This document shows, one piece after another, positions 17,482 to 25,840 of a stretch of 64,000 nucleotides of DNA (positions are counted from its first letter, which is position 1; each line of letters begins with the position of its first letter). A model generated the notes under the pieces. It was not told the origin of the DNA. It worked only from the letters and a program-made list of their open reading frames with translations, and ran no database searches. The position numbers and the translations under genes are program-made. The DNA is from Psychrobacter immobilis (GTDB lineage: Bacteria; Pseudomonadota; Gammaproteobacteria; Pseudomonadales; Moraxellaceae): assembly GCF_904846065.1 (NCBI RefSeq), contig NZ_CAJGZV010000001.1, positions 1,550,001-1,614,000 on the forward strand, written 5' to 3'.

Positions 17482-19470
17482 ATGTCATCAAATCATATTA
17501 ATAACCATAATCGACAGCGCTACTCTGAGATGACGAGTCATCATTCGTCTATCAATAATAACGACCATGTATATCAGGTAGGTAAATTGACGTCTATCGC
17601 CTTGCTGGTTGGCACTACGTCTTTGGCTCTTTTGGGCTGTCAATCAAGCCCAGCGGTATCATCGACTGTGGTGTCAAAAAATATGATTGATTTTAGTACC
17701 GCTGATAGCGCGCAGAGCCAAGCACAAGGACGCGCATTTAATGCCAGCCTCACAGCCAAATCTGAGCGTTATCAGCAATTATTTGACCAAGAAAAATACC
17801 CCAATACTGACAATCAAGCAAAGTCACATTTACTGGCGGCTATTCGTCAGCATTTGGCAACAGAACACGTAGCAGTCTCGCAAGCCAATTATCAAGCCGT
17901 TCCTTTTATTGCTCCAGACAGCATTGATGCGGGTTCTAGTAGCTTACTTAGAACGATTATAGAAGCCTATGCTTATGAGCCTGACGTTAGTTATGATGAA
18001 AGTGATTATGAGGACAGGCAAACTGAGGCTATGGCAGAGTTAGCAGCGGTAAGTGCAGAGTCGAATAAATGCAATGACAATGAGGACGATGACGCTTATG
18101 AAGTCTGTGTTGTAGAGGATGTTAACTATGACGAAAACGGTTATAGTCGCAGTGACTATCAATCAGAGAGTTACGGCGAAGGGAACTATGACACCGATGA
18201 TTATGAATCAGACAGTGCTTTTTCAAAGTTATCAAAATTAAACCCAAAAAGCATGATAGAGCAGTATGAAGCCGTACAAATGGCAAAACAACAACCAGAG
18301 GATGTAGAACAAGGTAGCCAATCAGTAACATCTACGGGTGTCATTGGTCAAATGCTGAGTATGTTCCATCGCACGCCTGAACAGATAGCTGCGTCAAATG
18401 TTTATCAATATCAAAATTTAACGTTCAATAGTGTCAGTCAGTACAAACCCAAACAACGACAACTGCAGAGCGTCTATAGCTATGATTATGTGACACCAAC
18501 GATTAGCTCATCTATACAGATACCGCTAGCGTTCGATTTTAACCATAGTACAGTTACGGTAGACCCATCAGCAATCATGCCTATCGTAGCATTGGTTAAT
18601 CCTGAAAACACCCCTTTACCTAACCAAATGACCTCACATACCGTTAGTTTTGGGTTGCCTGAGAGTATTACCGCGCAGCTGCCGCCAGCAGTGCTTTACG
18701 ATGCCGCCATTGCTGCCATACAGAGCAGCATGGCAGAGCTAGCGCCCGAACACTTTAGTGCGGTAGATATTCGCAGTGATGCCTTTGCCAAAGAAGTTGG
18801 TGCGAGCCAAGCGGTAAAAGTCTATTTTGGCAGCAAGCAAAGCGGTGAGATGATCGGCAAAACCCTAAAATACATGACAAAGTCGCTACAGGATTATGTC
18901 GATGCCAATCCACAGAAATATCCTGATGGCGCTATGCTAAAAACTGCGCTTGCGAAAGTGCAGCTATACAATAAAGGCTACCAAAGTGTGGATGTAGGTT
19001 CGCTTTTGCAGCTAATTGAAGCCATAGGTCCAATCTCTTTTAATCAGATAAATTACTATTATTTAGATAGCGCCGATCGCCTGCTTGCTAAGCAGCAGCG
19101 GGTAAATATCGGTGGTGACTTGATGGGTTCTACAACCAGCGTGCTGAATCAAGTACGCTATGATAAAAGCAGTTTTAGTAAACATGCACTAACGCCTTTA
19201 TTGACCGAGTCTTTTGGCGCAAATGCTAAAGCCGCTATCGATGGCAATGCATGGATGGCAGAGCGACGCCAACAAAAAGACAGACTGCAAACGGCACGTG
19301 ATGCACGCTATGACTATAGTGGGAGCAGTGATGATTACAATGATGATGACTATGGTAGCGATTATGCAGATGGTGATAGCGGCTATGATGCAGCAGAATA
19401 TGACAGTGCTGATAGTCAAGATGATACTGATATCGAAGACGATGCTGACAACAGGGTAGATGATCAATAA
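17482..19470 (+). CDS. Large predicted lipoprotein of unknown function
   Basis: I do not recognise this 662-residue protein. It has a long polar N-terminus, then a hydrophobic stretch ending LALLGC with C53 as the likely lipidated cysteine. Residues ~165-245 are an acidic, Tyr-rich low-complexity region (many SDY, DYE and YES pairs). A more folded part follows (~310-590), with the segments IPLAFDFNHSTVTVDP and HTVSFGLPES. The last ~55 residues are again Asp/Tyr/Ser-rich. AAAGAGATT lies before the ATG. It is followed after 44 bases by a second lipoprotein gene, with which it probably forms an operon. The two share a loosely similar beta-rich middle segment and may be distant paralogues. An outer-membrane or surface role is an inference from the lipobox only. 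Confidence 0.75.
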   Translation: MSSNHINNHNRQRYSEMTSHHSSINNNDHVYQVGKLTSIALLVGTTSLALLGCQSSPAVSSTVVSKNMIDFSTADSAQSQAQGRAFNASLTAKSERYQQLFDQEKYPNTDNQAKSHLLAAIRQHLATEHVAVSQANYQAVPFIAPDSIDAGSSSLLRTIIEAYAYEPDVSYDESDYEDRQTEAMAELAAVSAESNKCNDNEDDDAYEVCVVEDVNYDENGYSRSDYQSESYGEGNYDTDDYESDSAFSKLSKLNPKSMIEQYEAVQMAKQQPEDVEQGSQSVTSTGVIGQMLSMFHRTPEQIAASNVYQYQNLTFNSVSQYKPKQRQLQSVYSYDYVTPTISSSIQIPLAFDFNHSTVTVDPSAIMPIVALVNPENTPLPNQMTSHTVSFGLPESITAQLPPAVLYDAAIAAIQSSMAELAPEHFSAVDIRSDAFAKEVGASQAVKVYFGSKQSGEMIGKTLKYMTKSLQDYVDANPQKYPDGAMLKTALAKVQLYNKGYQSVDVGSLLQLIEAIGPISFNQINYYYLDSADRLLAKQQRVNIGGDLMGSTTSVLNQVRYDKSSFSKHALTPLLTESFGANAKAAIDGNAWMAERRQQKDRLQTARDARYDYSGSSDDYNDDDYGSDYADGDSGYDAAEYDSADSQDDTDIEDDADNRVDDQ

Positions 19471-19514
19471 CGCTATCTTGTCATGTTCAAGCCCATATTT
19501 ATTAAGGATAAAAA

Positions 19515-21164
19515 ATGAAAAAAGCACATCAAATCATTGCAAGTCGTCTTTCGTCAGCGAGCCTTGCGTCAGTTCTTAATGGCAATCGCCTATTTGCTGG
19601 TGCATTGGTAACAGGAGCACTATTATTAACGGGCTGCCAATCTACCAGTCTTGACCAATTTAATGCTATGACTGCTAAGCAAACGCCAGTAGCAGCAAAG
19701 ACAGCATTGGCGACTGCGTTACAGAAACAGCGCCGCCAGTCTTTTAGCTATCATAGCAATCTTGAGGTTAGTAACGAGCAGCAGTTTAGCGATATTGATA
19801 CTAAAATAGATGCTAAAGCGCCAGTCGCCTCAGGCTATATTGATGAATACTGCGAAGACACACACGATCAAGCGTATGCCGCCTTAATTACCCAAGCAGA
19901 AGCGCAAAATAAAGACATTTTGGCGGCAGATTATGATGCTCAGCGAACGGTGCTAAAAGACACTTATCTTGAGTGTACGGATGCCTATGAGGCATGGGTA
20001 GAGAGTAAATATGATAGTGAAATCACTGTGCCAGCATCTTACCAACAGTTATTTGACAATTACGACGACCGAGCGACAGCGCAAGATATCAAAAAAGCAA
20101 AGTTGCTAGATGCTTATGTGCTAAAGCCGCTGTCTATCAATGCGCAAGGCGTTTATCAGCCAATGGCTGGCAAGGCGACGATGCTGGCGAGCGTGCAGTA
20201 TCAAGCACGTAATCATCAAAGCAGCATGAATCAGCCGATTTATTTGGATTTGAAAAACGGTAATATTTATCTATGGGCAGATAATTTTGCGATGTTTAAT
20301 TCAGAGCTATTAGATGACAAGCTCGGCACAAAGTGGCGCAACAAGTGGTTAAAGCTAGCCATTGATGATGGCACCTTACCCAAAGGCTTTGGTAGTGAGT
20401 TGATAAAAAGCCACTTTGCCGCGTTAGATGCCACATTTGATGCTGCACCTATTAGCCAGTTTGATTATGTCGCCCCTAATACGCTAGCATCGCTCTCTCC
20501 CAAGTTACCCTCGCATCAGCTACCAGCAATGCTAGCAAGTAAACAAGTTATTCGCCGTGTACAAAGTGCTGAGAGTTATGAGCAGTTTTATCAAGATTAT
20601 ATGCGCATCATTTACGAGCGGATGAGTCAGCGATATCCAGAACTGGTGAAAGAAAGCGCGGCTTACGAGGTAGGCAACACAGATGCTGATAAATTTACCA
20701 GTAAAGCGTTAGTGCAGCAGATGCTAGCAATGATAAAAAGTGACATGGATAGTGATGTGGATAGTGGCAGTGAGACAATAGAGGAAACAATGGCAGAGGC
20801 AAAAGAAAAGACGGCAGAAAGTGCAATGCTATCAAATGCAGAGACGCAAGAGTTGTATGGATTTGATAAGCGTGGTCAGCTCAAATGGCAGCATTTGCGC
20901 AGTGAGCTTCCGAGCGAAACCGCCGATGGTAAGAACATGGTCATAGATGTTTTGCAGCAGTATTCCGCTATCAGCACTAAAGACATGGCATTTCCCAATT
21001 TACCAAGTGATGTGCAAGTGCCTAATGCCAGTAATAGTATTGATATGCGCGAGTATGGCAGCGAGTTGATGCAGTATTATCGTGATGGCAATGGTACTGC
21101 GATGGGTAAGATGATGTTTAGTGTCATGCCGATGGCTAAAGAGAAGTTTGGGGCGATTGATTAA
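19515..21164 (+). CDS. Predicted lipoprotein of unknown function
   Basis: This 549-residue protein has a clear lipoprotein signal, GALLLTGC with C41. The mature part is mostly soluble and Gln/Ala-rich near the start. It has a middle region (~215-290) with PIYLDLKNGNIYLWADN, which resembles in pattern the middle of the preceding lipoprotein. A helical part (~340-400) and an acidic Glu/Ala/Ser stretch (~415-445) follow. I cannot assign a family. TAAGGAT precedes the ATG. The spacing of 44 bases on either side suggests one transcript with the upstream lipoprotein and the downstream exonuclease-BRCT gene. Confidence 0.75.
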   Translation: MKKAHQIIASRLSSASLASVLNGNRLFAGALVTGALLLTGCQSTSLDQFNAMTAKQTPVAAKTALATALQKQRRQSFSYHSNLEVSNEQQFSDIDTKIDAKAPVASGYIDEYCEDTHDQAYAALITQAEAQNKDILAADYDAQRTVLKDTYLECTDAYEAWVESKYDSEITVPASYQQLFDNYDDRATAQDIKKAKLLDAYVLKPLSINAQGVYQPMAGKATMLASVQYQARNHQSSMNQPIYLDLKNGNIYLWADNFAMFNSELLDDKLGTKWRNKWLKLAIDDGTLPKGFGSELIKSHFAALDATFDAAPISQFDYVAPNTLASLSPKLPSHQLPAMLASKQVIRRVQSAESYEQFYQDYMRIIYERMSQRYPELVKESAAYEVGNTDADKFTSKALVQQMLAMIKSDMDSDVDSGSETIEETMAEAKEKTAESAMLSNAETQELYGFDKRGQLKWQHLRSELPSETADGKNMVIDVLQQYSAISTKDMAFPNLPSDVQVPNASNSIDMREYGSELMQYYRDGNGTAMGKMMFSVMPMAKEKFGAID

Positions 21165-21208
21165 ATAAAATTAAATCAGACTAAATCTACGACATTGAGG
21201 ACGAGATA

Positions 21209-22093
21209 ATGAATTTTGTGACCATTGATGTTGAAACTGCAAACAGCGACGTAGGGTCTATTTGTCAAATAGGCTTGGCTAAATATTTGAACGGTAAGTT
21301 AATTGATACCTACTGTACGTTAGTATGTCCTCAGACTTCTTTTAGTCGTCAAAATATAGAAGTGCATGGTATTACCAGTAATATGGTAAAAGATGCGCCG
21401 TCTATGTATGACATTTATGGGCAAATATTAAAATTTGTCGGTGAAAATGTTGTCGTTAGCTATACTGACTTTGATCAAAGGGCGTTGACAAAAAGTCTAG
21501 AGCTTCACAAATTATCAATACCAGAGCTACAGTGGGTCGATGCTACAGTGTTGGTACGTAAGACGTGTCAGCGTTTTGCGGTCAAAGGTTATAATCTGGC
21601 GAATGTCTGTAGAGAATGGAGTTATCAGTTTGACCATCATGACGCGCTAGAAGATGCCAAAGCATGTGGCTTTATAGTTGTAACCATTCTTAGAGAAAAT
21701 GGTTTATCAATTCATGATTGGGTAGAAGATAGTAAATACAGTCGCAATTATCCTCAGCAACAACGTGCAAATAGTAGAAACTACCCCAGTAATATCACAA
21801 AAGTTGGAGATGAGTCGGGGCGATATGCCGGACTCAATATTTGCTTTACAGGCAACCTTAGTATCAGTCGAACAGATATTGCTGAGATAGCAGCCAAAAA
21901 TGGTTTTAATGTCAAAGCAGGTGCTTCGAAGACATTAGATTATCTTGTAGTTGGTGTTCAAGATTTAACGTTGCTTGCTGGTCATGAAAAAAGCAGTAAG
22001 CATCGAAAAGTAGAAGAGCTGATTCAGAATGGTTTAGATATCAAAATTCTTGAAGAGCGCGCCTTTTTACAGTTAATTAACATATCAAAGTAA
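21209..22093 (+). CDS. DEDDh exonuclease fused to a BRCT domain
   Basis: Residues 1-165 are a DnaQ-like 3'-5' exonuclease. D7 and E9 lie in TIDVETA, an Exo II-like aspartate in VVSYTDFDQRAL, and the final HxxxxD in FDHHDALEDAKA. Residues ~205-290 are a BRCT domain (GLNICFTGNLS, then AAKNGFNVKAGASKTLDYLVVG), as found at the end of NAD-dependent ligases. Similar exonuclease-BRCT proteins occur as DNA polymerase III epsilon-like proteins of unknown role, thought to act in repair. GAGGACGAGATA precedes the ATG. It is possibly co-transcribed with the two lipoprotein genes and ends with a terminator. Confidence 0.85.
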   Translation: MNFVTIDVETANSDVGSICQIGLAKYLNGKLIDTYCTLVCPQTSFSRQNIEVHGITSNMVKDAPSMYDIYGQILKFVGENVVVSYTDFDQRALTKSLELHKLSIPELQWVDATVLVRKTCQRFAVKGYNLANVCREWSYQFDHHDALEDAKACGFIVVTILRENGLSIHDWVEDSKYSRNYPQQQRANSRNYPSNITKVGDESGRYAGLNICFTGNLSISRTDIAEIAAKNGFNVKAGASKTLDYLVVGVQDLTLLAGHEKSSKHRKVEELIQNGLDIKILEERAFLQLINISK

Positions 22094-22115
22094 TGTGAGC
22101 TCCAACATTAAAACT

Positions 22116-22148
22116 AAAAAGCGCACCGTTTATACGATGCGCTTTTTT
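22116..22148 (+). terminator. Rho-independent terminator after exonuclease-BRCT gene
   Basis: AAAAGCGCA...TGCGCTTTTTT forms a strong stem with a T-run, between two convergent genes. It may work on both strands. Confidence 0.9.
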
Positions 22149-22229
22149 ATATTGTCATATTAACTCTTATAAGACATTAAATATTAATACAAGTCTCTGT
22201 ATTGATAAAAGCTTATATGCTTTAACTTA

Positions 22230-22754
22230 CTACATGCCTTGGCGCTGTTTGCCATGCATTTTGCCGTGCTCTGAGCCTTTATGATCTTTCGCCATTTTTT
22301 CAGCTTTTAATGTAGCAAGTTTTGCGCGTTGCTCAGCAGTCAATACTTGAGAGATAGCATGTTGAGTCTGTACTCGCTCAATGAAGCGCTGCTTGGTTTT
22401 AGCCGCTTGCTGATCAGCTAAGCGATTGACTGCCGCTGTATTTAGAGTGCTACTATTAGTCAATGCTTGCATCTGTTGCTGCATTTGCGCCCGTTCCAAT
22501 TTGTTTTTTGTACGGTCAGCTTTACGATCGCCGTGTTGTGCTTGCATGATGGCTTTGATTTGCGCTTGTTGCGTTGCTGTTAGATCTAGCTGCGACATTG
22601 GACCTCTCATGCCGCCTTTTTTCATGCCATCTTTATGCTGCATTTTGCTGGTGGTTGGTGTGGTATCAGTGGTTGCATTAACACTAGTACAAGCTGTTAC
22701 GGTGAAAATGCTAGACATTGCTAATACTGAGCCCATTAATAATTTTTTCATCAT
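22230..22754 (-). CDS. Spy/CpxP-like periplasmic stress protein, predicted lipoprotein
   Basis: This is a 174-residue (or 173 from the second ATG) envelope protein. The N-terminal hydrophobic stretch ends VTACTS, a plausible lipobox with C22. Two LTxxQ motifs, LDLTATQQAQIKAIM and VLTAEQRAKL, place it in the Spy/CpxP family. The C-terminus is rich in His, Lys and Met. E. coli CpxP and Spy chaperone periplasmic proteins, and CpxP restrains the CpxA kinase. Here the gene is divergent from a CpxRA-like pair, the arrangement of E. coli cpxP-cpxRA. AAGG lies before the double ATG. Confidence 0.85.
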   Translation of the reverse strand: MMKKLLMGSVLAMSSIFTVTACTSVNATTDTTPTTSKMQHKDGMKKGGMRGPMSQLDLTATQQAQIKAIMQAQHGDRKADRTKNKLERAQMQQQMQALTNSSTLNTAAVNRLADQQAAKTKQRFIERVQTQHAISQVLTAEQRAKLATLKAEKMAKDHKGSEHGKMHGKQRQGM

Positions 22755-23018
22755 CGTTACCTTAATTTATGGTGCATACGTTATTGGTTGCGAAAAAGTC
22801 AGTTTTTATCTGATCAGCTTATGAACAGTAAGTGCCCCGGATAGCCACTATCCATCACAGCTTGTTATCAGTATTTGTCGCTGATAGACGCTATATTACG
22901 ACAGTTAGAGGTTACGAACATTTATGAAGTATTAAGAAAGGTAACGTTTATAGCGAATCGATAAGCAATTGACTGATAATATGGCTCATAAAGCGATTTA
23001 ACGCTTAAGGAGAAAGAT
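22755..23018. promoter_or_regulatory. Divergent control region of the Cpx-like locus
   Basis: This 264-base gap separates the Spy/CpxP-like gene from the response regulator gene and must hold both promoters. I looked for the E. coli CpxR box (two GTAAA half-sites five bases apart) and did not find a good match. AAGGAG lies six bases before the GTG start of the regulator. The control site, if any, differs from the E. coli one. Confidence 0.45.
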
Positions 23019-23717
23019 GTGCCACACATACTACTAGGCGATGATGACGAAGAATTGACCCAGTTATTACAAGAATACTTGCACAATCATGGGGTGACAT
23101 GCGACTGCGTTCACGATGGTGAGGCTGTCATACAGAAACTCAAAACCGCGAGCAATAATGTGCTTAATGGCGCTGCTGCTTATGATTTGCTGGTGCTAGA
23201 TATTATGATGCCAAAAATCGATGGATTGAGTGTCTTGCGTCAATTACCCAATATCAGTGATATCCCTGTCATCATGCTGACCGCAAAAGGGGAGGAGATT
23301 GATCGTATCATTGGGCTTGAACTTGGTGCTGATGATTATATTACCAAACCCTGCAATCCTAGAGAGCTGCTGGCACGTATCAATGCCGTCATCAAACGCA
23401 CCAGCGCAGCGAAATCAGAGCATACGCCGCTACCAGAGAGCCGTTTGCATCTGGATCAAAACCAGCGGCTCTGTCAGATAGATGGCATAGAACTACAAGT
23501 GACGGGGACAGAATTTGATTTGTTGGTTGCGCTACTGAAACAAAAAGGTGAGGTGGTAAGCAAAGCATGGCTGTCAGAGCATGTCTTACAACGTGAATTA
23601 CAGCCGTTCGACCGTAGCCTTGATGTGCATGTCTCGCGACTCCGCAAAAAACTTCAACCTTTTCATGATGAGCCGATCAAAGCGGTTCGTGGTAAAGGCT
23701 ATCAGCTGGTATTGTAA
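23019..23717 (+). CDS. OmpR/PhoB-type response regulator (CpxR-like)
   Basis: This 232-residue transcription factor has an N-terminal receiver domain: acidic GDDDEE, phosphoacceptor D61 in LLVLDIMMPK, and LTAKGEE. Its C-terminal winged-helix DNA-binding domain has LQVTGTEFDLLVALL and SLDVHVSRLRKKL. The GTG start is fixed by a strong AAGGAG. The stop overlaps the kinase start by one base (TAATG). With the Spy/CpxP-like gene opposite, CpxR is the most likely counterpart. Confidence 0.92.
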   Translation: MPHILLGDDDEELTQLLQEYLHNHGVTCDCVHDGEAVIQKLKTASNNVLNGAAAYDLLVLDIMMPKIDGLSVLRQLPNISDIPVIMLTAKGEEIDRIIGLELGADDYITKPCNPRELLARINAVIKRTSAAKSEHTPLPESRLHLDQNQRLCQIDGIELQVTGTEFDLLVALLKQKGEVVSKAWLSEHVLQRELQPFDRSLDVHVSRLRKKLQPFHDEPIKAVRGKGYQLVL

Positions 23718-25423
23718 TGATGGACTCATCGATGAACGCTTCCAAGAAAGCTATTAACCATAAAACGCTTAAGCAAACACCAACGTTTAAAGTGCGAATC
23801 ACACTATTTTGGCGTTTGTTTCTAAGTCTGCTATTGACGATTATCATCACCTCCATCTTATCTGTTTTGGTTGAGCGCTGGCTGGTCGAAAAAGCACTAA
23901 CGGCTCGCATGAACGTACAAATTGATAGTTTATTGATTAAGCGTCAAGAAATGGTTGAGGCATTAAAAGCGGGTGATTTAAGTACAGTTAAGCAGATGTA
24001 TCGTCAGGACCGTCAACTCATGAATCAGATAAGTGTTTACGATGAAGAAGGGGCGATTATATTTCCGCGTTATCGCAATAGAGATGAGCGTAGGCAAAAA
24101 GGTATGCAGGGTAGTCGGCGTGAAGTAGGGCAACCATCAATGCAATCATCAATGCAATCATCAATGCAATCATCAATGCAATCATCAATGCAACCAATGG
24201 CAGCTCAGCCCAACGTGGACAATAACAGGGTTAATAGTCACGATGATAATAATAAAATGTCGAATGATAAGTCGTCATTCTTAAACCATATTCTGCAACC
24301 GATGATGCCAAATAGCGCTACGCTAGCTGATTTCGACAGTCGCCCTGAGCTGGCTGATGTGACGGTCGTCTTACCAGATGAGCAGTCTGTCATTATACAA
24401 TTACGTCCGCATTTGCGTTTTGCTGATGTTATGGCGCTGCAACGTGGCAATTTCCCCATACGTTTGCTATTTATTCTCGTTTTTAGCGTCTTGGTTTGTA
24501 TTTGGCTGAGCCGTACAATGACTCAGCGTATCCGCCGTGTACAAAATACCGTACACCGTATGATTGATGGCGATTATCAGACCCATCCAGACCTATCAAA
24601 AATGGGAGATGATGAGCTTGGTTTACTCGCAAAAGACGTGGCTAAACTATCAAAACGGTTGGCTGAGAGTGAGCTGGCACGCAAACAGATGCTCAGTGAT
24701 ATCTCGCACGAGCTACGATCGCCACTGGCGCGTCTAGACGTTGCGACTGAGCTGACCCGCGACTTTGCACCGAATGCCAGTCGTTATCTCGACCGTATCG
24801 ATAAAGAGTCGGCGCGGATGAATGAGTTGATTGAGCAAATCATTCATATTCAATCTCTACAAATGCAGCAATATACGATCGACAATATAGAAAACGAAGT
24901 GGTTAATATTTCTGACATCATTAGTGAAATTGGACAAGACGTTTGCTTTGAGTTTCAGCATAAAAATGTGCGTTGGCAATGGCAGCCGAGTCATGCATTG
25001 GTGGCAGACGCTTCATCTACCACTGATTCAACAACCCCTTGGACAGTGCTTGGCAATCAAGAACAGCTGCATAGCGCGCTTGAAAATGTCATTCGTAATG
25101 CTTTTATGCATACTGCCTCTGATTCGACGGTCATTGCTGACATTAAGGAAGTGGAGATGGAGGGCAATAAGCCTGCACTTCAAATCAGCATCACAGACGA
25201 GGGTGGCGGCATCGCGGATAAGGACTTGGCGCGTATTTTTCAGCCCTTTGTACGGCTTGACTCGGCTCGCCATCGTGAAACGGGGGGCTATGGTTTGGGG
25301 CTGGCAATCGTTCATGCCGTGGTAATGGCACACAAGGGTCAGATTCATGTCTATAATCGCCAAGATGATATCCAAGGGCTGGTGATGCAAATAACATTGC
25401 CTGTTAACTCTGAAGGGGACTAA
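23717..25423 (+). CDS. Sensor histidine kinase (CpxA-like)
   Basis: This 568-residue inner-membrane kinase has two membrane helices (~28-52 and ~247-265) enclosing a periplasmic sensor of about 190 residues. These are followed by a HAMP segment, the dimerisation box with H331 in SDISHELRSPLARL, and an ATPase domain (ENVIRNAFMH, DEGGGIADKDLARIFQPF, GGYGLGLAI). The periplasmic part contains an SMQS tetrapeptide repeated five times (~141-160), encoded by perfect 12-bp DNA repeats, in an otherwise Met/Gln/Asn-rich stretch. It is translationally coupled to the response regulator. It ends in ordinary kinase sequence; no clear terminator was seen directly after it. Confidence 0.92.
   Translation: MMDSSMNASKKAINHKTLKQTPTFKVRITLFWRLFLSLLLTIIITSILSVLVERWLVEKALTARMNVQIDSLLIKRQEMVEALKAGDLSTVKQMYRQDRQLMNQISVYDEEGAIIFPRYRNRDERRQKGMQGSRREVGQPSMQSSMQSSMQSSMQSSMQPMAAQPNVDNNRVNSHDDNNKMSNDKSSFLNHILQPMMPNSATLADFDSRPELADVTVVLPDEQSVIIQLRPHLRFADVMALQRGNFPIRLLFILVFSVLVCIWLSRTMTQRIRRVQNTVHRMIDGDYQTHPDLSKMGDDELGLLAKDVAKLSKRLAESELARKQMLSDISHELRSPLARLDVATELTRDFAPNASRYLDRIDKESARMNELIEQIIHIQSLQMQQYTIDNIENEVVNISDIISEIGQDVCFEFQHKNVRWQWQPSHALVADASSTTDSTTPWTVLGNQEQLHSALENVIRNAFMHTASDSTVIADIKEVEMEGNKPALQISITDEGGGIADKDLARIFQPFVRLDSARHRETGGYGLGLAIVHAVVMAHKGQIHVYNRQDDIQGLVMQITLPVNSEGD
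24135..24194. repeat. 12-bp tandem repeat in the sensor kinase gene
   Basis: Five copies of CATCAATGCAAT, four of them perfect and the fifth with one change, code for SMQS repeats in the periplasmic domain. Any gain or loss of units keeps the frame. Confidence 0.93.
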
Positions 25424-25840
25424 GAGCAGTATAAAGTGGCGAACACGCGCTTAAAACATCTCTAAAGTGTGTGTATAAGCGTGTGTTTTATTAAGTTTCA
25501 AAGCGGATTATTTCAAAAAAGTGGGAGCATTCAATATAAGCAAGGAGCAAAAAACATCTATATATTCATTTTTTGTTATATAATTGGATGAACGGTAATA
25601 AATGCCCGATGAGCGGCATTGTCTCTCTCTATATATTCGGTAATACTAATATATAGAGAGAGCGATTAGGGCTTTTCAAGATAAAAAGTGTTAGTTGTTG
25701 GTTAACAAGATAAATGACGAACAAAAAACATTTACTCATTGCCAGCCGATAACGTGTTTTATTTTGTGATATCGACTCTCTGCAAGATGGATATTATCTC
25801 TGATTTTTAAATCTGACCAGTCTGTAAGGGAGTGCACACT
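25424..25840. other. Upstream region of the autotransporter gene
   Basis: This 417-base region is AT-rich and non-coding. It contains the long inverted repeat at 25623-25662. The only clear expression signal is AAGGGAG at 25826-25832, eight bases before the ATG at 25841. No convincing -35/-10 pair could be picked by eye. Confidence 0.5.
25623..25662. repeat. Perfect 15-bp inverted repeat upstream of the adhesin gene
   Basis: CTCTCTCTATATATT and its exact complement flank a 10-base loop. The arm is a (CT)4(AT)3-type simple sequence, and there is no T-run after it. It could form a hairpin in the leader or bind a dimeric protein. Confidence 0.85.

Noticed and set aside
14130-22093. A multi-gene defence island around the Mrr-like nuclease
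   Set aside because: The neighbours are dnaE, ggt and lipoproteins, with no methylase, helicase, integrase or toxin-antitoxin genes. Only the nuclease itself is a defence candidate.
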